Source: Anthostomella pinea (Eukaryota; Ascomycota; Sordariomycetes; Xylariales; Xylariaceae). From it: a DNA stretch of 64,000 nucleotides. Of the stretch, positions 34,184 through 46,138 are shown one piece after another; position 1 is the first letter of the stretch, and each line of letters starts with the position of its first letter. Location of the stretch: contig CAUWAG010000003.1 of NCBI GenBank assembly GCA_963556695.1, forward strand, positions 1,178,001-1,242,000, given 5' to 3'. Made by a program: the position numbers and the translations under genes. The notes beneath the pieces were generated by a model. The model worked only from the letters and a program-made list of their open reading frames with translations, did not search any database and was not told where the DNA came from.

Positions 34184-36264
34184 TCATTGATAACGCTTGT
34201 ACTCTTCCACGCGCTTCCCGTCCAAGAACTTTGGACTGCGGCCTTCGTAATACGGATTAGGAGCCTGTTGCTGTCTCCTCGCTTCATACTCTGCACGTTC
34301 CTCTTCGTCCAGTGTGAATGCCTTTTTGAGCCATCCAAATGCGCTCCGCTTCTTCTTGACGGTTTTGGTACCGCCTTGCGTCATTGTTGTGACGTTGCTC
34401 AACATGCTCATTCCCATCGCCGAAGGCTGATTTCTAAGGTGCCCAGGATGAGCGGTATGAGACGTGTGAGACGTATGTGGGCGAGTCGCCGTAGCCGATG
34501 TCCACGGCCGTTGCTGTAAAGGCGAGTGAGGGCTTGCCCGCACTGGATAGAAGTATTGTTGATCTGACCGTGGTGACGGTATGGTGCTGTTGGGGAACCT
34601 GGGCGGAGACATATCCGCAACAGGGTCGACGACGGATTGAAACGGTTGTCGGGTCTCGATATCAGAACCAGAGGCAGAATCTGGAGCCTGATTATTCCGC
34701 GCCGACAGGTGGCGTGGCGACTGGTATCTCAGACGCTCCAGTTCAGGCGCATTCCGCGGGGGGACTTGGATCACCTCGGGCAGGTTGCCACCCTTCAAGG
34801 ACACTCTCTGTCGCAAGGACGTGCGCTTCTTCGGCTGCCCCTCCTCCCGTATCTCCTGTATCTCCTGTCTTTCCTGCTTTGGGGGTGGAGCATCCTGATC
34901 TCTCGGAGATGGTACGGGTTCTGGTGGTTGAGGGGTGTAAGTGCGCGGTTGCAAAAGGAAGAGAACTTCATCCCCCGCTGGCTTCCGAGGCTCCTGTGCT
35001 GGTTTGGCATCTTCTTCCACTCTGACCACAGACTCTCGTATTCTGTCGTCCTTCGGGTCTAGCATTCGCGGCTGGGATCTTTGCTGCTTCAGTAAACGAG
35101 CAGGCTCCCTGGGAGGGGGTGAGCTCGGTTGAGACCTTTGAGATGTGCTTCTCGGAGACTGGGGGGCTGATGGCCGCCTGCTGGACGATCGAGGAGACGA
35201 TGCCATTGAGTCGTCTCTTGGGTGTCCCGGTGGTCCAGAGCAGGGGGCAACACTAAACTGTCAAACAAGGAAGATGAGTTTCTGCGCGCAAGATGACCGT
35301 TTGATGTACTTACCCTAGTCCGCCGGCTGACTTCGCCAGCTCGCTGGTCCATCTCGGCTACCGTTTGTCCGAGCCGTATGAGTAATGTGTCGAGGGCGGA
35401 TCCGCTGTCTTGCAAATCAATGAATGCTTTGTACCATCCCTGAGCGTTGCCCTTCATAGCATCATATATCTCGCCCAACTCCGGCCGTTGTTGGCGCCAA
35501 GCACGTTCCTGCTGATCACCAAGGTATATGGCAAACTCCTTGGTTGCTCTCAAACCTTCGTCTACATCCTTGAGTGTTGCTTCCAGCGCTGTAGTCGTCC
35601 TTTCGACGATATGTTCGATCTTTTCGTTCCCGTTCACAATTTGCAGACGGAAGTTTCGGTCTTCCAGCATCTGCTCAAAAGTGGCGATATTCTCCATTGG
35701 GAGTCTCAGAAAGTCAATGCGCTCTTGGACATCCTGGACTGCCAAATTGAGGTCCTCCAACGTCGTCTCCAGAAACTCGTCGACTTCATCAATATGGCCC
35801 TGCAGTATAGTGACGACTTGTTCGTTGCTGTTTGCGATCCCGTTCAACAGCAGATACACACCGAAGGATATCTGGGCCAGGAGCTTCCAAAGTTCGTGAT
35901 GCTTCTGGCCGGGACGATAACGCCATAATTCGGCTTGTAACCCCGCGCCTTTTGCTCCGTCGAGAAGGTGTGTCCTGCGCTGCTTTGCATCACCGAATCT
36001 CAGCTTCGGCTTCAGCTCTGCGGTGTTATTGGTAGCCTCAATGAGGGATTCGGTGAAGGCGGGCTGCATGGCGGGTATCGGGTGGAGCGGGACGTTGGCT
36101 GCTGCCTCCTTGGTCTTCTGGCGCATGGCTTCGGCAGGTTCTTTAGGCTGGAGTCGAGCAGGCGCACGTGGAGGAGGGAGTATGTCGTCGTCCTCGGAAT
36201 CGGAGAGGTCCAAAAAGATAGGGCCCTCCTCCTCATGGTGAAGAGTCAGTGGGAGCGCCATCAT
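34184..36264 (-). CDS. Coiled-coil/disordered fungal protein, unknown
   Basis: Two exons (36264-35314, 35257-34184) over a 56 bp phase-0 intron (GTAAGT to GACAG) give 674 aa. The N-terminus is acidic and disordered (FLDLSDSEDDDILPP). Residues about 110-310 form a long amphipathic helical region (VVTILQGHIDEVDEFLETTL, RTTTALEATLKDVDEGLRAT) that looks like a coiled coil or bundle. The second half is low-complexity Pro/Ser/Arg/Gln, followed by a conserved-looking basic C-terminal element (KKKRSAFGWLKKAFTLDEEE then FLDGKRVEEYKRY). I do not recognise a named family. A structural or scaffold role is a guess from composition. The frame is continuous and its splice signals good. Confidence 0.75.
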
Positions 36265-39200
36265 GCACAGCAGCAGCAGTCTACGCGGCCCTGGTCCTCC
36301 GTCCCTGGCTTATCCGAATGTCCAAAATCACAGCTCGATAATCGATCCCCGATGCGGACACCAGGGTGAGCTACGTCTTGGTACAGACTGTCCTGGCGCG
36401 GCAAGGCGACAGGTTCGTGCGACCTGTCGGCGCCGTCGACTCGATCACACAAACGGATGGCTGTGTGCTGTGCGAGGGCAGAGGAGGGGATTAGACGGCG
36501 GCCGGTAAGACAATTGCCAAGATACTGCGGCAGCCGAAGGATGTGGGAAGTGGTGCGACTCGGAGGTTTCGTGGCGGTCAAATCAATCGAGACAGTGTCG
36601 AGGGGTATTTGGCGATAGGTAGCTGCCAGAAGGTGGTCGCAAGCTCTCCTCCAGTATGCTGTCAGGCCGAGGCGACCTGAAGAAGACGGCGATGAAGGGG
36701 CATGGCTAGTCGCGCAGGGATGCGAAAGCGCTCGGGACTCGGGTTGCCTGCCGGTACGGTGGGTGAAGCGTAGATCAGGAAGCTGGAGCTGAACTGGAGC
36801 TGGAGCTAGAGTGCCGAATAGGTCGCGATTATGAATTATGGCTAAGATTGTTTCACCAAGGTAAGGTATCTGGGGGGGTGGCTACCTAGTGCGGTGATTC
36901 AGAAATGACAATACGAGATGTTCGGAAGGGTGGGTGAATGGCAGTCGGGATGGGACAGTGGTCGAGGACGAGGATAATACCTGGAGGATGAACAACTGAA
37001 GATGACTGATCGACCAACGACGACAACGACAACGTCGCCCGCTCAGTGCGCAGAACAGGGGCGGCCAACAGAGAAAAGAAAGAAATTCTGATGCAGAGTC
37101 AGACCAACGTCGGAGAAATCGAGTCACTGAAGAAAACGGGAGCTTCCAACGTCCCAACGTTCTGTTGGTTAGGGCAATGGAAGAAACTATCGAAGACTGA
37201 CCGAGCACATAGTCCAGATTTATTGCCTGTAGTGGATGCTTCAGTCCAACAATTCTTTCCCCTCACCCCTCCCTTGCAGCCTTGATCAGATGCCCTACTT
37301 CAGATGCAAGCAACAGCGACCTCACAATACCCGACCGAATGACTCCAATTCGTTATGGAGGTCTCCAGCAAGGCCGCGAGGGCATTCATCAACCAAGATT
37401 GCCCCTTTCGATGTAGATGAATGAACGAAACGGGTGTTTCTACAGTAATAGTAATGGGAGGTACGCGGTGCACAGGGGACGACCTCGAGCGCCCACGGCA
37501 GCCGGGCACGGGCAGGGCCCTGGAGCGGTACTACCGTTAGCGACATCAGCCCCGCTCAACCCCTGGGAGCCTGCACAAGCGCTGGCGCCGTCGAAGCTCC
37601 CGTCGAAGGTCCAGCCCGTATTCTGCCGTACTAATGTCAGGTACCGCGGCAAGTGCGCGGTCTGCGGTTTCCGAGTTTCTGACGGATTAACCTCAACTAC
37701 AACTTCCTTGGGCACTCAGGTCAAAAAGACCACGATTTCTGAGTACCTAAGGCAGGCCTCACCATTCAGCCCGTCAGCGTCGCGAGGCCAATGGGAAGGA
37801 TCAAAATCTCCTAGCCTACCTCTCGCTTACGACCCTGGTTGACGGGCGGGCGCATGGCGCATGGGGGGGTCTAGCCTACCGCGGATCGACACAGTCTGGA
37901 TCTCACTCTCAACGGCTGGCCGAGCGGTATGCATTCCGACTCCCGAGAAACCCTCACCATGTGCATAATGATTGATGAATCCCGGAGACAGATCATGGAC
38001 AGTTGCTCTTTCCATATCATTGCTGTTGGTCCTACACTCCTAGGAAAACTACAATGACCGGATATATGACTGCTGCCGCTCTACTGCAGCTGTGGGCTGA
38101 TTTTCATGTCGGAGATGCGCTCCAGCCGCTTTGAGCGAGCCCTGGTTGCTTCTCCTGAGTCCTGCATCCCAAAGTAGCATTCACAAGACACCTCCACCCC
38201 CTTTCGGACATTTGTCGACCACACTTTCGCGCTTCCAGCGCCATTTGAGTTGACGTGCGTGAGACAGAGCTGGGTACAGATGGAGGATGCTCACGTGGTA
38301 AACTAATGCAGAGACACATGTGTAATAAACGTGTGTCTGCGACCTACCTACCTATCTATTGCTTGGCCATTCTCGTGCCACTCCCTCGCATTCAATAGTG
38401 CCGGAATAGAACGGCACTGGCGGCTGTTTGACTGTCCCCTTTCCAGCGCCAGCGTCAGCGACTCGTCACCTCATTCGCAATCAATCGCCAGATCATCTCA
38501 ATTCGATGCTGGCCTTCTGGCACATAGCCAAACACTTTGATTCTTCATAGATTCTCATATGAGGTCGGTCCATCACTGACCAGCTGCCGAAGTGCCGTCT
38601 CAACTGACACCGACAACATCCAGCAAACGCGTTCAAAGCCGAAATCCCCCTCATCACGTTCTTTCGTCGATAAGCATGCTCCCCAACCAAGCGCCCTACG
38701 TTTATTCTAGATCGTTTCGCAGTATCCGAGCCATGACCATGATGGTCTAAAGCCAGCAATCGAGCTGCCGTCAACTGCGGACAGGAGCATGGCCTTCAAT
38801 GCAACCATTAGCCACTCGGTCAAAAAGCTGATAGCCGTAGGCCACACTCCCTGAATGGTGAACTTACCACTTCCTTGGTGTGGCCAGTTGACGATGTGCC
38901 TACCTCCTAGATCCTGATATCGGTCAAAGTCAGGGCCCCAGCGGAGAGGTCTGTGGCAGCGCAGCATCTCATCTGGTCGCCTAATCAGGGGACGGTCAAT
39001 ATCTTCACCCTTACTCTGTTCATCGGACAGTGTCCCATAAGTTCAAGCACTTCGAGGGCGTTGGTATTGCTCGCCGCAGCTGGCACGTTCTTCGATTTCA
39101 CTTAGAGCAGAAGCGAACAGATCTGCTCTGCAATCGAACTCGCTTCTTGGAGGCATGAGACTAACAGCTTTTCTGCGTCTGGATGCCCATGGCTTCTCAA

Positions 39201-42090
39201 GCGGCATTCCCTTTAGCTACGGGCTCTCGACCAAGCTGGCATGTCGCAGGGTCTCCAAATAACATCCGCTTATGGTGGTCTGCCGGATGAGAACATTTTG
39301 TACAGTCGCTGACTCATTCTCGATACTCTTTACAACGTGAACTTTGAGAGAAACTTGTAATGAGCTGATATGCTTTCCCCCGTATGGTTGCGATGGATTG
39401 CAAGTCTGTGATACTGGTGCGCGCGTTCCTTCGCGTCAGTGTTATGCGAGGTGCTTATAAGCCAAGATCAAAGCCATTTTCTCTCCTTTGCCTGATAATA
39501 CTGATTCCCAACATCGCAATCAAACAGTCCTCGACGAAATTCACCCCGAACGGCACGCCTTCTTCCTCACAAACCCTCCACCCACTATTGAACAGTACTC
39601 CGTAATTCGAGACTCTCTAGGTGCAATTGCTCAAACCTACCTGTTACCGAACTCTCTGCTGGGCTACAATCTGGCTGGGATCGCAAGAACGATCATGTAT
39701 CCAAGGTCAACCAGTGCCGAGTCGTCAACACCCCAGCCACACTCCTGTAACTTATAGACCGTTCTATATTGGCATTGTGTCCTCTGCAACATGATTTCGA
39801 AGAGACTGACCATACTGGTAGCGTTGCGACGTACATCATCCCTTTGATTTGCAGCAAACCCACCTACGCAATTGAACATTCCGGCTGGTGAAGCCCAGGG
39901 CAGTTTTGCTCATACTGTCTCAGTTCCGGCGCGTCGTTGGCATTCCTCCACCCAAGGCTGAAATCGCGAAGGTGATGACGGAGGTTAGGCCGCCTGTCTC
40001 CCTTGTCTCATTTGCGAGACTACTTAAGAACAGCCCTATGGCCGCCGTCCCACCCGATCTGCATGCATACTTTTCACAATTTCTGAAATACGCAGTTTAC
40101 TTGCTATAGCACCTGACGCCCAATACAGCACGCAAAGCTCTAGCCAAGGATGCCAGGAACGGCCAGCGAACATATCAAAAATCTCATGCCATGGCTAATG
40201 GCAACGGTTGGAAGACTCAGCAGAGCAGCGATGTTCACGTCGTCCTTTTGGATCATAATCACTGATGGCCCGCCTCGAGCCATCAATCGGTACGGCATTC
40301 TTTTCTTTCTTATGTAATAGGTTTGTTACTAACTGTAAGCAGGCTCATGGTTGTGTTTGTTGCTTCAATGACTTGCTACATGGGTGTCCAGTTGAACAGA
40401 ATCCGATCGTGAGCCAGGGCCAATGCTGTGGAATATAAAGACACTACTAACTCCGTGGCAGTATGCACCTTGCTCTGCTGTTCTTTGTAGAAAAATGGCT
40501 CTATGTTGCAGTGCCCACTATGCATCTTATGCTTGGTCATGAGATGGTCTCCAGCCGCTACGCACCTCTCTTGATGGCGATTGTCTGCGATATTGCAGTG
40601 GAACGGCCTGACCACGAGGCCACAGAACCCGACTCATGCGAGCATCTGCAAATACCATTCAACTCTCCACAGACAGCCTCAGCATCAAGTGGCGTCCCTC
40701 AGCCTCCAAGTGCTGCCTACGTTAAAACAACTATGCATGAGACTTTGGGGGTGTAATCTGGACTTCACTGGTGACCACTGGGCCGAAGTCTAGGTATGTA
40801 ACTCTCTCCCATCTGATTCTGCATTCGCTTTCTAACTTTGACTTCCAGGAAACAGAGATGCGGCAAGAGCTCGTGTTCATGCATTCATTGGGCGAAGCGA
40901 TCAGGGTGTGGTAGAGTCCGCTGGAGCAGCATCACGGCCTCCCAACTCCTTTGTCAATCTCGCATAGCTCAAGAAGTTCGTGAAGACGTTCAAGGATACA
41001 CAAGGAGAGAACCAAGAACACTAAAGCATCGACCGATCCTCACCACATGGTGTCTTTGACTCCGCAACTTATAGAGTTACGAGCTTAGCACACCTCCTGC
41101 GCCCTAATCAACTATTTCATCCTCTGCGTGCCAAAGGGGCCAATCGCTTGACGCATGTTAAGAATAGCGAGTCATCTCATGCATCCATCAAGACTCTTAA
41201 CAATAGCTTCAAGTAACCTCCGAGGTGATAGAACATGTTCATGAAGTTGCGGAGACCTAGTTGCTGATTGAACTCGTGCTGTGCCTCTTATTATTGCCCT
41301 TGCCATTTCCAGAGACTTGACTTAGCACAACAGCTGCTTGTGAGTCGAGTTTTAGAGCAGTCGATTCGGTCCGTACACAAAGCGGCCTGTACATGAGAAC
41401 AACACACCACAGGTTGATGATTTATGTTACTTGATCTTATGAGTATGAATAAGCATCACGTACAAAAGCTACAGTCTCTCCCGCTCGCACAGCCGTACTC
41501 GGTGTATCCCGTGAGACCTAAGCCAGATGAACATATTGACGGCAAGCCCATCGAATTCCTACCCGCCTCTTCACCATGCCAACACATATGCTCCGCGGCG
41601 ACCATCCGCAGAAACCAGTTGTTTTCTGAAGCCCCCCGCGTGGAGCTTCACGACACGTATGTTTGTGTACAGCTGGTCGATCTGGGTAACGCAAGGAAAA
41701 CCCCCACCGAACATCGACACCTGTACTAGGCTCTATCTTTGTGTCTCAAAGAACAACAAGTTACCTTGACGATGTTAGCAAATAATCGATACCTTAGGAG
41801 ACGACGACTTCTCCTCATATACCTAGGTACCTTGTTCATGGCTGGTGCTGACGAAACAAATCCCTAGTCTCCGAAACAGGAAGTTACACATCCTGAAGTC
41901 ACTCGCAGCATCACAACTTCCAGCCCAGACACACCCACCGCAACCCGCAACTTCCCTCACGGAGCACAGCTACCGTCGCGTTCTCTTCTCCTCCTCTAAT
42001 ACTGAAAACTCCATCCATATATCCGGAACAACCCAGTCTCTCTTCGAGCCGATTCAACGCCGACTCCCTCTCTTTAGCCACCACAACATC
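36265..42090. other. 5.8 kb gene-poor stretch
   Basis: No frame longer than about 140 codons has domain content. Frames at 38,493-38,967 (minus) and 39,384-41,060 and 41,424-41,729 (plus) are broken and not recognisable; they might be old gene remains, but I cannot support it. Third-position bias is weak and A/T content is higher at 38.3-41.3 kb than in the coding regions. Confidence 0.4.
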
Positions 42091-43366
42091 ATGGCAACGC
42101 CCCGAGACAAATTACGAAGCATCATGGACGCAAAGGCGGGCCCAGAGCCTCACCAAGCCAAGACTCGAGAGCAAGACATTCTCAAATCTGTCAAGGAGAA
42201 GAGTAAGCAGCACCCACTCCCCTCACGGTCCATTACAGATACTCTCATGTTTTGTCCATGAGAATTTACACTCTGAGCATGATTCTACTTCCCGCGTAGC
42301 TACGATACATCATCAAAAGACAGTGACCATACTGACTTAAAGCGCTGCAGTGGTTCAGGCGGCGCACGACCTCGCCCTGGAGATGAAGAAAGAATACACC
42401 GAACGCCTAGCCCCAATGCTGAACGATATCCGAGAGGAATTCGAAGCCGAGATGCAAAAGGCGTCCAACCTCTCCGCCTCGTCAGTAGTGAAGACCACCG
42501 CCGCTCTCCTCAGCCAGCATTTCAACGAAATGGACTTAAAGCTTACCCGCGCCACCGAAGATCTCTCCAGCAAGGCCGAGACTAAGGACAAGGGCAAGGA
42601 GAAGGAAGAAAAGCTGTCCGAAGAGCCGGCGCAGCCGGGCGGCTATCAATTTCGGCAGCTTACGGAGTCGCCGGGTCTTCACCGCGCTAGGATGGCAGCT
42701 ACGCCTATGAGATGTATGTGGCATCACTTATCCCTTACCCCCTACACATACCTCCGTTATTTCATCTCACCTCTCCTGATCTCATCTCATTACATCCTAC
42801 TCAAAACACCACTTACCTCACACCTCGTGATCTCATACCTCAGGACAAACTCTAACACCTACCCAGCCACCCGACGGGGTACAAAGCGCAAGAGAAACAT
42901 CATCCCAGACTCATCCGACGAGGCGAAGAACAAGCACCCCATGGTCGGACCCTCCCCAGACTCCAGCGACGACACAGACTCGGGCATTCCAGCACGTCCC
43001 TCTCCCCGCCGCCATGAGGAGGTCCACGAGCCCGTCCACGAGCAGCTGACGCCGTCGCGCCGCCCGCGCGGCAGCCAGAACGACAGCAAGCGCGGCCGCA
43101 CCCGCGGCCGCTCCGAGTCGGTGTTCTCGTCCTCTATACAGACACGCTCCTGCACCCGCTCCCGTTCTCGCCCCCGTGGTCTTGCCTCAACCGTTGCCAG
43201 TAGCGCGCCGATTCTTCGTTCGGCGATTGCGGAGGAAGCAGACGGTGACGATGCCCGGTTCTATCCCAGCGGTCGATCGAGCCGCAGCAAGGTGCGCGTC
43301 CCGTCGAGCTACAACGACGCCGAGTACTACGACAGCTTGAACATCAAGCCGTTCCGAAGATCGTAA
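42091..43366 (+). CDS. Basic, nuclear-looking protein of unknown function
   Basis: Three exons (42091-42202, 42351-42713, 42867-43366) over introns of 148 and 153 bp, both phase 1, give 324 aa. The first junction restores EKMVQAAHDLALEMKKEYTE, and the second joins to a basic patch (TRRGTKRKRNIIPDSSDE) that looks like a nuclear localisation signal. The first half is helical and charged; the second half is disordered, Ser/Arg/Pro-rich (RGRTRGRSESVFSSS, RSRSRPRG), ending YNDAEYYDSLNIKPFRR. The acidic-serine stretches (SSDDTDSG) look like casein-kinase sites. I do not recognise the family. Good splice motifs and frame continuity support it as a real gene. Confidence 0.7.
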
Positions 43367-43628
43367 GGGGATGCATGCTTCTTCCACACGCAACAGAGGA
43401 GACTATGGGTTTCCTTTGACTGGTGGTTGGGGAGCATCATAGAGGGTGCGAGAGAAAGGGTTGCTTGTTGTTTTCTTTTTTTGATTTGCTGGATTACTTG
43501 CACAACGGGCCGAACATCGCTGCACGGAAACGGAAAGGGAAATTTCGATGCATTGAGGAACGGAGTGCAAGCTCCTGGTTCTCGCTCTCATGGAACTTCT
43601 CATGGCACTCGACATGGCGGTGCTGTAG

Positions 43629-43790
43629 GTCCGGGCTGATGTGCACCTCGGCCCAGATGGCAGACCCAAGGGATCCGGGATCGTCATGTTTGAGCATCCA
43701 GACGATACCCGTAACGCTATTCGACAATTCAACGGCTTCGACTGGCAAGGCTCGGCTGCTAGAGGTCTGCGAGGAACTCGGCATGGGAAC
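43629..43790 (+). pseudogene. RRM domain fragment (GBP2/HRB1-like)
   Basis: Between an in-frame TAG and a frame break the DNA encodes the second half of an RNA-recognition motif: VRADVHLGPDGRPKGSGIV, where the RNP1-type KGSGIVMF is visible, then DTRNAIRQFNGFDWQG. One extra base near 43752 shifts the frame, after which the expected last strand continues (RLLEVCEELG). No RNP2 motif or gene context lies upstream. It resembles an RRM of filamentous-fungal Gbp2/Hrb1-type mRNA-binding proteins, so it is most likely a fragment copied from such a gene and now decaying. Confidence 0.62.
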
Positions 43791-43987
43791 TCGACACGGC
43801 ATGGACCGTTTGCAAGGCAGTTGGAAGAGTCCCAAATCAGGGACTCGACTTGCTGTGGCAGTGGAAAGGCTCCTGGCAGGAAGTGTTTTGCTCATAATGT
43901 ATGTCTATAGATTCGAACGATCAGGCGATGGTTAGATGCGCGGGGATGGAATGGAACCGTGGGAACAGATCGGATGAGTCCGGGGTT

Positions 43988-44308
43988 GGAGGACCATACC
44001 TCTCTCCCAACCGACCAACCCGGGCGGCAAGGACTGGATCGGCAAGCGAAGTGGCTTTCCCCGAGAAGTTCATGGAAGTCTGCCAGACCATCTTCCGCCA
44101 GATGTTCCGGATTTATGCTCATCTCTATTGGGCTCGCTTCGGTGACCCCTTCTACCACCTGGACCACCGATCAAGGGGTAACTGCAGATTCTCGGGCACC
44201 ACGCTTATAGAAGGCATGTTCCTCGGGAAATACACTGGGAAACTTCATGATTCGTGGCTTGACTTGAGTGAAGACGTGCTTACTGCTGGTGCAATCATTG
44301 CCCTATAA
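43988..44308 (+). pseudogene. MOB family domain fragment
   Basis: An open frame ending at 44308 contains FPEKFMEVCQTIFRQMFR followed by IYAHLYWARFGDPFYHLD, the core helices of MOB/phocein proteins, which bind and activate NDR/LATS kinases or sit in STRIPAK. The zinc-binding N-terminal half and the C-terminal helices of a normal 210-250 aa MOB are absent: after FYHLDHRS the text is no longer MOB-like. A few hundred bases from the RRM fragment, it is best read as a truncated duplicate of a MOB gene. Confidence 0.62.
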
Positions 44309-44446
44309 TCCCTCCCGTTGTGACTTGCAAGACTTCATGTCCAACGGGCGTCCCGCAAGCGCCACAGTCTTCACACCAGTGTTGACCCCCATGAAAAATG
44401 CCGATTTTGTTCCTCGGCCCCTATGTCAGCTGACATGCTACGACCC

Positions 44447-46138
44447 CTACTCACCGAGACCATAGCTCTTCACCCGACTGAAGAAAAAGGGCTTGTCGTT
44501 CTTGAGCAGGAACTCGGCCCAGTCGTCGGTCAGCTTGTTGTAGCTCCAGAACCCCTTCCAGACCAGTTTGTTGTTCCGCGCCGTGGCCTTGCCCGCGCTC
44601 TTCAGTGACAGCTCCATGCGGTACAGGTAGTTGGAGACCACGCCCTCGGTCTCGACGAAGAGGTCGCCTTCTGCATCGGCTGGGTTGGCCACCACCTTGG
44701 CGTCGCTTGGGTTGCTTGGGTTGGCGTTGTTGGCGTTGTTGGCGTTGTTGGCGTTGTTGGTGTTGTTGCTGCTGGTGGTGGGGGTGTCCGCGCGGTCCAG
44801 CATCGACGACATCCGCCACCGCCCCTTCAGCGCCGACGCCATGACAGCAGACGGCAGATGCGGCGCGCCACCACCACGGTGGAGCGTCAGGTTCTCGCGC
44901 GTCAGGTGGTGCACGACGTGGGCGGGCTCGTCGGTCGTCAGCAAGCTGATAGCCGACCCGTCACGGAAGACCCGCAGGTACCGGTAGTAGGTCACGATGT
45001 GCACGGGGCTGCCCCACGCCAGGTGCTGTCCCGTGTGCTGTCCCGCGCGGATGTAGTTCACCGTGCTGATGTAGCAGCCGTTGAAGCGCACGCGTGGCCG
45101 CTGCCGGAACATGGTACGCCAGGAGGTCTTGTATGTGCTGTGGAGCAGGGCGGTTGTCGTCGCCAGGGATGCGGCGGCTCGACGCTGCGTGAGTAGTTCA
45201 GGGGTCAAGATCTCGTCTTCTGCGTCGTCCGCGTCTGCTGAGTCGGCAAGGTCTTGCGTGGTGTCGAGGGGCTCCCAGGTGATACTGCGTTGCCAGTGGT
45301 GGCGCATACCACCAAACCCGAACTCGGTTCCGACACAAACTCGGCGCCATATCTGATTTTCCGTGGCTACCAGATAAGCAAGCCTCTTACAGACCTGGGA
45401 GAGCCGGACGAAATCACCCACGTCGGCTACGGCTACGTCCCGGAGGATGTGCACCAGGATCTCGTCGGGGACTTTGCTTATGGGACATGGCGGCGGTGGC
45501 ATGCCGTTGCATTCAGGCGGTACGCCCTCGACTTTGAGACTCGCGAAGCTGGCGATGAGGTCGGGCAGTGACAAAGCGGGGCCTGGTGCTGGGGAATGAT
45601 GGGCGGTGTTGGGGACCGTCACGGCCGCGTTGGACGGGTTGGTCTGAGCAGCCGGTTTCCAACGTCCCGGGAAGTGCTTGTCTCTGTAAGCTCGGTCGAC
45701 GTTGTCATCCATGCGGAAGGCTTGCCGATAGAGCTGGAGACTGTCACCGAGCTTGCCGGTGGTCTCCCTCTCGACGGCATGCTCGTAGTAGTCGAGGGCT
45801 GTCTTTGGTTCGTTCTCTTTCTCCTTTGAGATAGCATCTTCTCCATCGAGCCTTTGTCCTCCCCTAGCCCTGCTAGTGTCCGGCTCATCGAATGACGGAG
45901 CTGCCACAAATTCGTCGTCAACCTCTGGTTGGCTGGGGATCTTGGAAGTTGTCTTCCTGTGCGAGGGCTCGCCCCTCTTGAGGTGAGGCTTGCTCGATGA
46001 AGACGACCCGGATTGGAGTGATGGCCCCTGTGGTTGCTGTGAAGGGCCCGGATTCCTAGACCGAGCTGATACTTCTGCTCGCCATTGCTCTCTGAAGCTC
46101 TCCAGCTCTGATTGGATCTGTTCTGGCGGTTGGTCCAT
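44447..46138 (-). CDS. F-box protein of the FBXO9/Pof7/Hrt3 group
   Basis: Single exon; ATG at 46138 (MDQPPEQIQSELESFREQWR) gives 563 aa. I chose it over an upstream ATG because it matches the start of family members. Order: disordered Ser/Pro segment, a TPR-like helical pair (ALDYYEHAVERETTGKLGDS, residues about 113-150, then RAYRDKHFPGRW), an F-box (ISKVPDEILVHILRDV to NQIWRRVC, about 220-267), and a large beta-rich C-terminal part ending WKGFWSYNKLTDDWAEF. This order is that of FBXO9, Pof7 and Hrt3, substrate receptors of SCF ubiquitin ligases; FBXO9 is linked to TORC1-component turnover. A run of Asn-Asn-Ala codons interrupts the C-terminal part. It is divergent from the MTM1-like gene. 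Confidence 0.88.
   Translation of the reverse strand: MDQPPEQIQSELESFREQWRAEVSARSRNPGPSQQPQGPSLQSGSSSSSKPHLKRGEPSHRKTTSKIPSQPEVDDEFVAAPSFDEPDTSRARGGQRLDGEDAISKEKENEPKTALDYYEHAVERETTGKLGDSLQLYRQAFRMDDNVDRAYRDKHFPGRWKPAAQTNPSNAAVTVPNTAHHSPAPGPALSLPDLIASFASLKVEGVPPECNGMPPPPCPISKVPDEILVHILRDVAVADVGDFVRLSQVCKRLAYLVATENQIWRRVCVGTEFGFGGMRHHWQRSITWEPLDTTQDLADSADADDAEDEILTPELLTQRRAAASLATTTALLHSTYKTSWRTMFRQRPRVRFNGCYISTVNYIRAGQHTGQHLAWGSPVHIVTYYRYLRVFRDGSAISLLTTDEPAHVVHHLTRENLTLHRGGGAPHLPSAVMASALKGRWRMSSMLDRADTPTTSSNNTNNANNANNANNANPSNPSDAKVVANPADAEGDLFVETEGVVSNYLYRMELSLKSAGKATARNNKLVWKGFWSYNKLTDDWAEFLLKNDKPFFFSRVKSYGLGE
44724..44773 (-). repeat. 9-bp coding repeat (Asn-Asn-Ala)
   Basis: About five copies of the plus-strand unit GTTGTTGGC, the last degenerate. 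On the coding strand they encode a run of Asn-Asn-Ala inside the F-box protein. Keeping the unit a multiple of three leaves the frame intact. Confidence 0.85.

Larger units (their letters stand above)
43367..44446. other. Interval holding two gene relics
   Basis: 1.1 kb between the stop of the basic-protein gene and the stop of the FBXO9-type gene. It contains an RRM fragment and a MOB fragment (own entries). The rest shows no further family signal. Confidence 0.5.

Noticed and set aside
41424..41729. Frame with VQLVDLGNA text resembling a kinase DFG/DLG motif
   Set aside because: No HRD, Gly-loop or APE-like motif found nearby in any frame.
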